Positions 47,501 to 60,400 of a stretch of DNA of 64,000 bases are shown one piece after another; within the stretch, counting starts at the first letter, position 1; the number at the start of each line of letters is the position of its first letter. A program made the translations under genes and the position numbers. Under the pieces are notes generated by a model. That model worked only from the letters and a program-made list of their open reading frames with translations, searched no databases and was not told the origin of the DNA. The stretch comes from Branchipolynoe longqiensis (Eukaryota > Annelida > Polychaeta > Phyllodocida > Polynoidae), in contig CM059196.1 of NCBI GenBank assembly GCA_030323885.1, positions 36,310,481 through 36,374,480 on the forward strand, given 5' to 3'.

Positions 47501-49210
47501 CATAGCATGGCCAATTGGGGAGGGGGCGGGGGTTTAAAACAATTCTCTTGGTTGAAGATTACAAATTAAAATCGGGAGATGGGGCTATTTTGCGTCAAAC
47601 TGGGAGGCTGGCTCCTTTGCATATGTATGCCAGTCTCATTGGAAACCCTTTTGTGCTCCCAATGTAGCCTGGGTGTAATTTGTAAACAAAAAAGCAACGA
47701 ATGGAAAAAAATATTCTGATGATTGGCTGAGATACTTAACCTCAGTTTGTTAGTCTATCTTGCTGCTTGCACCTGTTTTAATTTATCGTGTAGCTGTTCA
47801 CGGGATTAAATATTTAGTCATCTGATTAGAATAAACAAACCCAAACACAGTATTCAGGATAAAACTATATCCATTTTGAGTAAGCTTAGTGGAATGATGA
47901 GACGAGACTGGTCGTGAGATGAACCAGAACACCTGGTTTAATTTATTTCACTTGTAAGTTGAGTCGTTACCTATTCTCGTGTGAACATTGGCATATGGAT
48001 TTTAACAATTTGTTTCAATCTGATCAAGCCATATTTAGTTTGAACATGTCCTCCAGTGTATGACGCGAAGGGACGCCCGACAGCTGCGAAGGGCACTCCA
48101 CCAATACGCAGAGGAAATATATACCCTTGCATTTATACTCGTATAATGCGTTATACATGTAAAGATGACGTGGATTTACACCGTTATGTAAGCTTCCAGA
48201 ATCCTACCTTACAACTACCATAAATAGCATACTTTGAACATATTCAACTTTTGTACCAAGAACCATTCCCAATTCTTGCCAGTATATAAAGCAACACCCA
48301 TCAATAGAGATAATGCCTGTATTATATTTACCGTAAATATCAATGACTTTGGCAGTATTGCAACAACCATGACAATAATTTAAAATAGTAAGTACTACTA
48401 AATAATAGATAATTAATCAAACAATTTGTGGAAACGGTTATATGATCCTTGTAATAGATCAGTAAATAGAAATATGTTGATAGATTGCCTTATTATATTT
48501 TTAATAAATACAGGATGATCTTTGACAGTATTGCAACAACCATGAAAATAATGTTAAATAAATATAGTTAGCAAAGTACTAATCGATAGGATAGGCCATA
48601 GTTTCACCCTTTGATCTAACAATTGTTACTGTAAACCGTTGTATATGCTTTGTAAACTTAACAGTAAATAGAAATATGCCACAGAAAGATTAAATGAGGT
48701 CACACAAGAATGATGAGCGAAATACATAATTTCCCACCCGTAATAGAAACCCAATAACAAATATGCTGCAGGAGAGTTCGCATTGCATTAGGCGCAATTA
48801 GATGTTTAAATTGACTAGCACAAAGTATAGTAAAATCTGGATTTTGGACTGTTTGCAATCTACAAGCAAGAAAATCTAAGTTCAAAAGATTTAAATCAAA
48901 TTGGACTAGTGCTGCCCAGCAGTGTAGAAATTGAACATGGTAAGTAAATTCATTAAAAAAAAAAAATTAAAAAGCCAAGTACAGAACCTTGCAGAGGATT
49001 AAGTGGCCTAACATTAAAAATATGTCTGCTATTGCATTAGATAACGACCACAAAAATGGGAGTTAGTGAGGTGGCTTGACTATCATGCCCGCTAGCAACA
49101 TGTATACATTTAACAAACATTCATTAATAAATGAGTTAAAAATAGGTTGACGGTAGCTGAAGAGATCACATTGATCAGACTAAATTGGTTCTATAGCGAC
49201 ATCCCGGAAT
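47501..49210. other. Intergenic stretch with an old duplication
   Basis: No gene. Between 48340 and 48690, 'ggcagtattgcaacaaccat', 'agtaaatagaaatatg' and neighbours occur twice about 190 bases apart, a diverged tandem duplication. Confidence 0.55.
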
Positions 49211-49636
49211 GCAGGGTTTGCTCCATTTTTCAAGGCCTTGAAAATCCTATTTTGGGTAATATTGAAAAGCAATGAATTCCATTCAATTGTCTCCACTAAA
49301 TTAGTCTGAAATATCAATGAAAATCCCTATCAAAAACAGCCTTGAATTCCATATCTCCACATGTGTATGGACCCTGCAGGGATGAAAGATCTCCGCGATT
49401 CCCGGGATTTTTCAATCTCGCAGCACCATCAGCGTACACTAATATGTGGTGCTGCAACTGCAGCACTATCAGCGTACACTACTAATACATGCTTCAAACG
49501 GCGCAGCACTATCAGCGTATACCAATATATATGTAATCTGACTTCCGGGAATTTTCCGCGATTCCCTGAGTATGCTAAACCTATGGGAGAATATCAGCAT
49601 TTCCGCTTTTTTTCCCGGAGACCACTTTCATCCCTG
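49211..49636. mobile_element. hAT-like MITE next to F1 foldback
   Basis: 49211-49378: 'gcagggtttgctcc' to 'gtatggaccctgc' with 'caaggccttgaaaatcctat' inside, a shorter sister of 50043-50297. 49375-49636: 'gcagggatgaaagatctccg' to 'gaccactttcatccctgg', the clearest F1 foldback, containing three copies of 'cagcactatcagcgta'. Confidence 0.75.
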
Positions 49637-50042
49637 GTTCTGAATGAGAATGAGGGTGGAGGGGGGGCGCGACTGAAAGTGACTACTGCTGCAGTGGAAT
49701 TTACCAAGTGTCAAAACTAGCTGCACAATATCCTGTAGCATTTAGTCTAGAACTCCATCATCCTACCCTCACCCACGTCCACTCCCAACAGAAGCGCCAG
49801 TTTTAGATACGATTGCGCAGGAAATTATTCAATGTCGGCGCACAGTGCACTGGGTCATACCGATGGATCTTCACATTGAATAAACTCACTAATCTACATT
49901 TATTTTGCTGACCAACTGAATTGACTTCATTGGTAAAACCAGAGGACGACCACATTTCACATCACTGAAAAAACTACCCCACGGGAAGGAATCGACATCC
50001 ATTTCCCCACTCCTCGTTTATATTCACCCATTACGAACATGT

Positions 50043-50297
50043 ACAGGGTCCGTATGGCGCGTGGAAAGTCTTGAACTTCATGTGCCCCATTTCAAGGCCT
50101 TTAAAAAACCTATTTTGGGTAATTACTCTTGAAAAGCCTCGAATCCCATTAAACTGTGCCCGACTGATCTAAATTAATCTGAAATCACATCACCATTGTT
50201 GTTTTTTCCTGAAATCCAAATCCAAATAGTCTGTTTCCTATCAAAAACAGCCTTGAAATGTTGAATTCCATATCTTCACTCGTGTACGGACCCTGCA
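50043..50297. mobile_element. hAT-like MITE
   Basis: TIRs 'acagggtccgtatgg' and 'gtgtacggaccctgc'. Internal 'aaggcctttaaaaaacctat' and 'gaaaagcctcgaat' words are typical of non-autonomous hAT elements known in many animals. No transposase. Confidence 0.75.
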
Positions 50298-50956
50298 CAC
50301 ATGTACAATTGGATAGTAACAGGAATAAGTTCCATTCCCATACGTGTTTGGTCCCCTCCACGCGACACTTTGTGACAGGGAAGTGGTACCAGTATTAAAT
50401 TAGAGATCCATCTTTGGCCAGAGACAAGGTGTCCAACAGTTCCAATAGGATCACACTGTTTAACCACTACTGTTACGTTGCTGACAACCCCGCCACACCA
50501 CAAGTATTTCCATACATGATACAGACGATATAATTATCTCAATTCTTATCACAAATCTTCCCTAATGGATTGATCAGACCTTCGGTACATGCATACAGAG
50601 CAAGAAATCCTGTTCCCATGACATAGTTCTACCCCTGTCACACTATGGCTTGTGACCACTTTCAACCAAAGAACCCAGCCACTGGTCACCTTGCGACCAT
50701 TTTGGTCAAAAGGTTTTTAGTAACTAATTCCCTATCTGTTCTTATTTTCACGCAAGGTGCCGCCCCCCCCCCCCCCCCTTAAAATGAAATGTTGGCAGGT
50801 CTGTGCATACTCCCACCATCCCAGCATAAATAGAGAAAGGTTTCATTACCCCCTGTTTCAGCTCTGACTACCGAATGTACCTAACTACATATATGCTGTA
50901 CTAGTGCTAGATTTCCCACCTCACTGACTACTACAGGCCTTGGTCCATTTAATAAA

Positions 50957-51250
50957 TGAGGGATGAAAGTGGTCTCCTTCAAAAAGAGTGGAAATTGGGC
51001 AGGTTCCAACAGAACCAAGCACGGTTATACCAACGGCGAATTTCCGCCAAAATGCGGATTTCCACCCCTAGGATTATCATTGTCAGGGAATCGCAGAAAA
51101 TTCCCGAAGTCAGGTTTCATCCTCTACTCTCCTAGCACCATTACACTGATTAGTCAGTACAGAGTACCCTTGGAGAGCACTCCACTGTTCTTGTGACTAT
51201 TATTGCCCATGGTGAACATTTTTGCTTGGGTTTTCTGTTCTAGCAACATC
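50957..51250. mobile_element. F1 foldback composite
   Basis: Starts 'gagggatgaaagtggtctcc', passes 'ggcgaatttccgccaaaatg', 'gtcaggtttcatcc', and ends with a SINE-A tail in inverse orientation 'ttctagcaacatctaag'. Confidence 0.7.
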
Positions 51251-51529
51251 TAAGAATGGAATTCAAACCAATCAATTCCTGTCACATATATATTGGCATT
51301 TTGTGAAGTTAATCGGTGAATATAAAAAAAAATCGCGGAAAAACACATTTCACTCCACTGGACGGCGGTGCTTGACTAGCCTACATTCCAACAAAGGATC
51401 CCAAATGGGCAGCGATGAAATAAATAGCAACCACAAATGGGAAAAGTAAATTGGCAAGAGAGATGCCTACTTCAGAAGATCAGAACAACCATACCTTTCA
51501 ATTTAGCTTCATTCCCACAACTCTTTTTA

Positions 51530-51871
51530 AAGCAGCATAGTCCGATGAAGCATCAAATTTTCATAACCAGAACAGTTATCTAGAATTGATTCTACTTATC
51601 TAACTTGGATAGTAATTCACTTATTAAGCATTTGTTTCCAAAAAGAAGGGAATACCGAGGCAATGTACTAGAACCTGTTACTGCTGAAACTTATCGGCGT
51701 GCTTGCCAAAACTAATTCTACGTGTTTCTACTTCAAATATCTCAAAACTTAGCCATTTAAAATAAAAGTTACTTCAAAGTAAAGTAGATTATAACAATCA
51801 ATTAAAATTATTTATATTATAACAATCAATTTAAAATATTTATCTCAGAAACCATCGGACTATGCAACTGT
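51530..51871 (-). mobile_element. MITE family M1, inverted copy
   Basis: 'agcatagtccgatga' at the left and 'catcggactatgcaactg' at the right. Core is the complement of 40619-40950 ('cttgccaaaact', 'gaacctgttact'). Confidence 0.78.
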
Positions 51872-52032
51872 AAACAAATAAGCTGAATCTCGTCACACCC
51901 TCAAACCCCAACACCGTTTTGCTTTGATTGAAACTAATATATACAAAGACAATGTATGACTCAGAACTTTCACGTGAAATACAGCAAACAAGGTAATTTG
52001 ACAGGTCCCCTAGCCCAGCCTGACTGCTGTAC

Positions 52033-52218
52033 CAATGGGGGCATTCGACTGGGCCCTTTCTATCCGTAAGATTTACGGATGGAACAGATGGAGACACAAC
52101 ACACATTCGAATCATCGGTATATGAACCCACTTCCGGTCCCAGTCAGTGTGTGGACAGGAATTTGTTAGGAAATATTTTGATATTCGGATAGAGAGGCCC
52201 AGTCGAATGCCCCCATTG
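52033..52218. mobile_element. MITE with long TIRs
   Basis: 'caatgggggcattcgactgg' and its exact inverted partner 'cagtcgaatgcccccattg' bound a 186-base element; arms reach about 32 bases ('ctatccg'/'cggatag'). Flanks carry a direct repeat, 'cctgactgctgtacca' at 52016 and 52248, so it sits inside a local duplication. Confidence 0.85.
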
Positions 52219-52589
52219 AAACAAGGGGACAGGTTCCCCAGCCAACCCTGACTGCTGTACCATCAAAGACAATGTATGACAAGTATAGTGTATTATCTGC
52301 TAATATTAATAATGAAAACAATATTATAGTATAGTAAATTTCAAAGATACTTTTAACACTTTAATCTGTTCCATACATAATCAAATTTGTGATTATGTCT
52401 GAGTAAGAAAACTATTACACCTGATCAAAGACAATGCACCTTGTTTTCCGTGGGCTGGTGCCACTGCATGATTATTTAAGAAATTCCTACATGAAAGCAC
52501 TGAGTGGCGCGATGAGCCTCACCACCTTTGATGTTGAGACTTCCTTGGAATATTTACTCACTTGAGTTTAACTATGAAGTGTGTGATGT

Positions 52590-52645
52590 ATGTTTGTTGG
52601 AGCTTTACGTCCTGGTAACATCTAAGGTCATATCAGGACGGTGAA
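52590..52645 (-). mobile_element. SINE-A tail fragment
   Basis: 'ttacgtcctggtaacatcta' and 'aggtcatatcaggacgg' are the inverse SINE-A 3' end. Confidence 0.7.
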
Positions 52646-52891
52646 GGGTGTGAAACAGAACTAGTGAAATCGAAACTAGCAGAATTCAACCTTGAGACTA
52701 GCTTAGTTTGATCATAGAACGGATGTGAAAAAACCTTAAATTAGTTAAATCGAACTTTGGCACAATAACACTTATCGCCCCGAATGCCATGTATCGTATA
52801 TTTTGCGCTATCCAAAATATAAGAATTAATATAACTTTCTATTTCATGTATGAGCTTAATGAAGGTTTAAAATTTCAGTGTATTAAGATTC

Positions 52892-53188
52892 TACGCTCGG
52901 GATTCGGCACATGCCTAAAAATCGAACGGCATTTCAGTGTATTCGATTAATAAACTCGGGTGACCATAGCAACTTTTTTACGCACAAATATGACGTCATC
53001 GCTCCTAGCCAACCCCAGTCAAGAGGTGGGTTAAACTTTTTGCACAAGGGACATGTTTTTGTCAACTCCACTCGTGGTGTTCTATTTGAATTACAAGCAA
53101 CTCGGGTGACTCGAGTCGCCCGGGTCGTGTTAATCAGATACGCGCATGCGCTTAACCCATTGATGCATGCGCAGAACCCCGAGCGTAA
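52892..53188. repeat. Inverted-repeat element
   Basis: 'tacgctcgggattcggcaca' at the left pairs with the complement of 'tgcgcagaaccccgagcgta' at the right; further inward 'actcgggtgac' pairs with 'gtcgcccgggt'. Palindromic core 'gggtgactcgagtcgccc'. Confidence 0.65.
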
Positions 53189-53233
53189 ACTCGAAACACA
53201 GATTTTAAACCGCCACAAAGGCACACCTTAAAT

Positions 53234-53678
53234 CCCGGCAATAGAGGGAGTGCATGTGACGTCATCACTCGGCAGTTAGCCATCTTGGATTACACTTAAT
53301 ACCACATATGGTCCCCCCTATCTTATACCAAGAACACTATGGCCACCACTGGGCCTACCTATAATCAGGGCTGCTGAAGTATGTGGCGCCACCTAGCAGG
53401 TACTGCCCGAACCTCTCTAATTCTTTGACAGAGCATCCAAAGTGTCAACATACTGCACTTTAGCCATGATGTGAGGCTACATGATTTAAAAAATGCTTCC
53501 CCTCCATCAAAAAACCCCTTTCCCCCAACTTTTGAGGCCAAACTGCTCAAAACAGTGACAAATAAAACAACAAATCGGTAAATAAACACAATGTTGGCAC
53601 TTCCAAGCCTTGCATATGTAATCCAATATGGCCACCGGAAGTTGCCTCGTGACGTCATTACACCCCCTCTATAAGACC
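53234..53678. mobile_element. MITE with TGACGTCA-containing TIRs
   Basis: 'aatagagggagtgcatgtga' with 'cgtcatcactcggcag' at the left matches the complement of 'gttgcctcgtgacgtcatta' plus 'caccccctctata' at the right; arms about 55 bases including 'ccatcttggatta'. Non-coding interior. Confidence 0.7.
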
Positions 53679-54235
53679 AGGACAAATCCATGAAGGAGGA
53701 ACCAGCATCCCTTTCATCCAGACACACTGCAATCTCCATGTGTGTATATATTGATCAGACCAGGGTCGCGTTCAACTGTATACCTCGGAGGCGTCTCGGA
53801 GAAATTCCAAATGTCATGCGACTCTGAATGGCATTTGAGCTGTCGGATGTTTACAAAATGGCGTCCTCCATAATGTGCACTTCCTGCTGCTCGGTGCGCA
53901 TGCACAACCAGATATTTTGAGCACACAACTTTCCACTTAAAAAAAAAACAACTAAAGACATACATACCCTTACAGTAATTTGCGGCACATCAAATGAAAA
54001 AAAGTAGGAAAAAGAAGGTATTTTGAAGTAAAAGAAGGAAAAATAAAACCTGGCAACCACGGCCATTTCGGAGACGGAATTGTTTGTTTTCACCTCCAAC
54101 TCGAAAAGTGCAATGCCTCGGAATCGTTTCCCAGATACGCGTTGAATGCAAATTTGCCCCCAAAAAAGTTGCGGAGTTGACTCTGAGGCATACTCTGAAC
54201 ACGGCCCTGATGGTTGATATGTTGACTGGGCTTCA

Positions 54236-54454
54236 CTAAGTGGGCCGTTGGTAACCGTGCAGCGTCTTGGTGGTGCAGCCACTCGCAGCCTGCAGTTCCT
54301 CCAGGGCCGCTAGCTTCTTAGCAAGCTGGTGCTTAGACCCGTATGTCTCCGCAGACGAGTCGACACACATTCGATACTGCACTTCGGGGAGTTTACTGCT
54401 GCAGTTGCGCTCGTGGTACTGGTGTACCAAGCCGGGGTCCATGGCTCTGAAGAC
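54236..54454 (-). CDS. CHPF: CHPF-like last exon
   Basis: Acceptor (- strand) 'cttcatttcag', 72 codons and TAG at 54236-54238. Codes 'VFRAMDPGLVHQYHERNC', 'YRMCVDSSAETYGSKHQLAK' and ends 'LHGYQRPT'. No AATAAA on the - strand within about 1 kb downstream, so the 3' end is unresolved. Confidence 0.92.
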   Translation of the reverse strand, partial: VFRAMDPGLVHQYHERNCSSKLPEVQYRMCVDSSAETYGSKHQLAKKLAALEELQAASGCTTKTLHGYQRPT

Positions 54455-57400
54455 CTGAAATGAAGACCACTCTTTGTTTAATTAGGGAATTTCATCTGTG
54501 ACACCATTGACTAAAAGAAAACCCTTTAATAAAGCAGCAGAAAACCTTTAATACAGCACTCATGGTGAATGGTGACTTTTTAGTGCTGCCGCACTGGGAG
54601 ACCAGGCCGCTATCACCATGACGTGATATCCCACTCAGTCACATTAGCGAGACACTGAGTGAACCAGTATGCAGGTATTGCAATACCTCAGGGAATTTGT
54701 TTGTTGTTGTTTTACGTCCTAGCAACATCTAAGGTCATATCAGGACGGGTACCGACTTGTTACAGTGCCCACTCATGGCGACTTTATAGTGCTGTCCCAC
54801 TGGGAAACCAGGCCGCCGGCACCATGACCTGGTATCCCACTCAGTCACATTATCCTGACACTGAGCACACCAGTCCTTGCCCTATCCTAATAATGCCGAG
54901 CGCCTGGCTAGGAAGCAACAAGTATCAATTTTAAAGTCATTGGTTTGACTCGACCGGGACTCGAATCCACGACCCCACGATCTACCAGCACGGGAGACGG
55001 ACGCTCTAACTCATTCGGCCATCCCGTCTGGTCCCTCGGGGAATTTGACGCCCCTGTCCTGCAGAGTTGTAAACCACTGCCTTGTGGTACAGGTTCTTGA
55101 CAGAACCGAAGGCTAAGGGAGCAAACCCTAAACAGAAAACCATGTCACTGTGGCAGCATTAAGGGCGGTTGATGTATGGAACTCCCAACATCTCCCGACC
55201 AGCCACTGCAGGGACAAATAGTTTTGCGCCTGTCTTGACATGTTCTTGCCGGTGTGAAACCTCTATTTGCTCCCCGAGAGAGTGCCGCTGGTAACTTGCA
55301 AAAGCCAGCAGCACTTCAACACTTTTGCAGGCAGCTTTCATGAAATGAAGAGAGGGCACCCTCGTCTCCTGTTCAAGGATACCATCAAGAGAACCTGAAG
55401 CTGAGAGACATTAAGACCGACTCATGGACATCACTCTCATGGCAGAGAACTAAATGGAGAGCGGCAGTCAAGTAATGAAAGCAGTCTTTGTCGCATCGCG
55501 ACCGACAGCATGATGATGATGATGATGAGTGAACCAGTCCATTACCCTTCCTAATAATGCCGAGCGACTGGCTAGGAAGCGACAAGTATCGATTTTTAAG
55601 TCATTGGTTTGACTAGACGAGGGTTCAAACCTGTGGGTTCCAATCCCACGATCTACCAAAACAGCTGAAGGACACTCAACCCATTCGGCCATCCCAACTG
55701 GTCTGCCACAAGAATAGAATACATGTTAATTATCATGAAGCTCCCACATTTGCCTGGCTGACCGAGTTCTTTTGGGAGGGTTTCTTGGTAGTTTTTCTTT
55801 TGTAAACATTATTTATTCATTTCAATACTATCTTTCTTCAGCGCCAAGGCACTGGCTTTCCGGCCATGTTTAACTTCAGTTATTGACACGATTTAATTAA
55901 AAGAACAATTTAAAGATAATAAAATATAAAACATGCAGCCAATGAAGTGGTTGTGGTGTATCTAGTTGAGATCACATTCAGTGTATGCATTTATACGTAG
56001 GTGGTGTTTTAGGTAGTTTTCCTTGTAGGGTTATATTGGTACAGTCTGGGTTTACGCATGAACTAAATTTAGTTAATTAAGTAGTTGTACTGTATCTAGC
56101 TTGTAGCAAGCATTCAGTGTGTGCATTAGTACGGTAGTCTAGATTTAGGTTTACAAAATGCGAAGGACCCGATGTATGGGTGGATTTAGCTAACCAGTCC
56201 ATGCCCTATCTTAGTAATTGTGAGTGCAAGGAAAGATAAGGATAAGTGTCAATTTTAGAAGGCTTTGGTTTGATTCGGTTGGGGATCCATGAGATGCGGG
56301 CACCCACCTTTAGTTTGCTGCGGACATGCTTCTGGTACAGATCGACGTCCTCCCTACCCCAGCCGTGCCGATCCAGGCTGAAGCCGCCGACAGAACGGTA
56401 GTCTGCAGCATACATGCACGCGATGCCGAACCCGTAGTGCACCCAGTGACCTAGTTATGGGAAACCAAGAAGTACACCAGGCTGAGGGTGTCCATAGAGC
56501 GGTAGTCTGCAGCATACATGCACACGATGCTGAACCCATAGTGCACCCAGTGACCTAGTTAAGGGAAACCAAGAAGTACACCAGACTTAGCCACCCACAG
56601 AGCGGTAGTCTGCAGCATACATGTACGCAATGCCGAACCCGTAGTGCACCTAGTGACCTAGTTAAGGGAAACCCAAGAAGTACACCAGGCTGAAGCCACT
56701 CATAGAGCGGTAGTCTGCAGCATACATGCATGCGATGCCAAACCCATAGTGCACCCAGTGACCTAGCACACCAGGCTGAAGCCACCCACAGAGCGATAGT
56801 TGGAATGCACACCATACCAAACTGATAGTGCACCCAGTGACCTAGTTAGGGGAAACCAAGAAACACACCAGGCTGAATTTTAGTTAGGGGAAACCAAGAA
56901 CCAGACCAGGCTGAATTTTAGTTCGAGAATAACTTTGAAAAATGACCAGATATTGAAGTGAAACATGCAAAATAGATGGTGTGCACACCGAAATATTGGG
57001 ACAGCCTAGGCTTGTATGACTTTCAACAGTGACCGGTTTGTATTACATGTAAGTTGACAAATATTCCTTCTATGCAGCAATATATTGTTAATAAAGTAAA
57101 GCTTGTTTTATTTAATGACGCCACTAGAGCACATAGATTTTTATCATCGGCTATTAGACGTCAAACATATGGTCATTCCGACATATTTCTTTGTAGGAAA
57201 CCTGCTGCCCGAGCTCTGCCGATTCGGCCACCGCGTCCGGAAGAAATATTGGCATGTTGTATACACATGTACATCAGGTCAACTCATCAGTAGCAAAAAC
57301 AAAATTCACTCCTAATAGGAATGAAAATAAGTGAATGAGTTCTATATTTTAAAATAGAGAAATATGACAGGTGACTGAATTCTACATTTTAACATAGAGA

Positions 57401-60400
57401 AATGTGACAAGTGACTGTATTCTACATTCTAATATAGAGAAATATATCAGGTGAATGAACTCTATATTTTAATATAGAGAAATGCGACAAGTGAATGAAT
57501 TCTACTTTTTAATATAGAGAAAACCAAAATTTCACAATTTTCAAAAAGACTACCAACGACAGTCAAAATTCTATTTTTAGTCATGCAAAATAATAGGCTA
57601 ACAAAAAACAAAAGAAATTCTGACATTTAAGAGCCTTGAAAAGCCTACAGAGCTTGGACTGACCTGTGTGTTTATTAATCTCCAACAGATTCCTAGAGTG
57701 GTCCTTTAGTGAGTATGCCTTGACGATCCGCGGGTCATACTGCCCGAACACTATCGGGTAATAAACCTGAGTGCCGAGCACTGTGTTCTGGCGACATCTG
57801 TCAATGAACGCCTGGTTAAATAAGATATCGGTGTCGCAGAAAAAGATGAGGGTCTCCGGAGGCAGCTGCCTGATGCCAAGGTCGAGGCCCATGGCGCGGT
57901 TAAAGTCCTTGTTGGTTTGGATGAGCCGCACATGCGCACGCCGGTACCGCTGGTGCAGCACTTCCACAGTGCTCTTGATGGCCTAAATAATGATTGATTG
58001 TTTGCTGTTGTTTTACCTCCTAGCAACCCCTACACCTACCAGCCAATCACATTCAAGACCTTTTAAAGACCTTTTAATACCAATTTTCATACAATTTAAG
58101 ACCCGATTTTTGTGGCAAATGTAGCGTAATATTTAATTAAATATTAACAGCAATGAGTGAGGTGATGCAATCTATAGATATCTACATGGATGATCTCTTC
58201 GCTGACCAGTCTAGTTTGTGATATAACGGGTCACCTACAGGTTTCACAATCAATCTTTTATTTGAAAATTTAATGGTGAGAAGCCACATAACACCTGGCA
58301 GTGTTTAAATCAGCAACTACATTATGGTCCGTAGACAATAGTATCAATGCCGAGATATTTCAGCTGCACAGCATTTGTGCTTTGTAAAGATAGATGGTGA
58401 AACATAAAAAAAAAATTTATAATGGACAAATCCAATTTAAGACCTTTCACAGAAAAGTTACCATATTTAAGACCTTTCAAGGCCTTGAAAATTAAGTAAT
58501 CAATTTAAGACTTTTTAAGGATCTGCGGGAACCCTGATCTGCCCCATTGGGAGACCAAGCCACCGGCACCATGACCCAATATTCTGTGGTCACATTATCC
58601 TGATACTGTGTGAACCAGTCCTTGTCCTATCCTATTAATGAAAAGCACCAGGCCAAATAGCAACAATTATTGATTTTATAAGTCATTGGTTTAACTCCCT
58701 ACCTTCTGCACAGGAAGCCTGCGCTCTACTGATTCGGTCACCGCGTCCAGTAAATAATGATTGAAGAGGATAAGGGCAATCACCGCATAATCCGATAACA
58801 TCCAAAAGCAAAGCACCGGCCTAGATTTGATTCAACAGATCTTAAATGTTGGTGCACTTAGTAGCATTTAGTGCTGGAGAGAAGGAAAATTAGGTCAATT
58901 TAATAGAAATTGTCACACTGTTGCACGTGTCCAGCAATGTCCAGCATTTCGGTTAGACCAAACAGAAACAGAATTACTACTTCTCCACTGTGAAGTTAAA
59001 ACTAGCAGAATCGAATATTATTTTGTATGTTTTCACTTCTAGTATTTCCAGTTAGCCTTTTATAATAATATTATTTAATATTATCATTATCAAAGACTTT
59101 GACTTCAACCTATTTGATATCACTCCGCCCACCCATTCAGACTATGACCTCTGCATATGCGTATTGTCTTCAGTGCCTTCGGCTTCGACCTATTTGAAAT
59201 CACTACGCCCACCCACTCGGACTATCACCACTGCTTATGCATACATTCCTCAATGCCTCTGGCATAGACCTATTGGAAATCACTCTACCCACCCGCTCAT
59301 TTACCTCTGCTTATGCATATGGTCCTCAATGGGCTTTGGCTTCAATCTATCTGAAATCACTCCGCCCACCCACTTGGACTATCACCTCTGCTTACACGTA
59401 TGGTCCTCAGCGCCTTCGCCTTATTTGAGCTCACTCCGCCCACCAACTTAGATTATGGTTATGTAAAATCATACCATTCGATTCTTGGTTAGAATGTTTA
59501 CTCACCTCTGCTTGTGACCTCTGAGCGACATGCTTTGTGGCAAACAGCACAATGAGCAGGTACACGTGTTCGCCCGTCTTCAGACACACCTCTTCGAACC
59601 TATGCAGGAACTGTTCAAAGCGCTTGGTCACGTGACCCGACACAGGGATCACAAAGTGAATCATCTTATTGCTGTTGAGCAGCTCGTCCTACATTGGAGA
59701 GAATTATTATATGATTTATATTTTGAAACCCCCATAAAAGATAAAACAATGGAAATCCTCTATGGCCACAGATGGAGAACTGAAGAGTGTGAGTGTGAGT
59801 GTCTCTTTTTCTACTACCCCTCAGCCGCCCATACACATGGGCGCGCGCCTTAATTTGTTACTTCTGTGTTTGCCAGATTACTGCCGGTTGCCGCATACCT
59901 TCCCTAGTTCCAGCTCCAGGTTACAGGATGGTGGTGGTAGTGGTGACTACATACACAGTACTGTTCTGCACTTCTATTATATGCAATTTATAGCCACTTT
60001 ACTGCTGGTTCCCGCATTACAACTAGTTCCAGCTCCTGGTTACAGGATGGTGGGGGTAGTGGTGACTACACAGTACTGTACTGCACTTCTATATATGTAA
60101 TTATAGCCACTTCACTGCTGGTTCCCGCATTACAACAACTAGGTCACAGTCCTGGTTACAGGATGGTGGGGGTAGTGGTGACTACACAGTACTGTACTGC
60201 ACTTCTATATATGTAATTATAGCCACTTCACTGCTGGTTCCCGCATTACAACTAGTTCCAGCTCCAGGTTACAGGATGGTGGGGGTAGTGGTGACTACAC
60301 AGTACTGTACTGCACTTCTATATATGTAATTTATAGCCACTTCACGGCTGGTTCCCACATTACAACTAGGTCACGATCCTGGTTACAGGATGGTGGGGGT

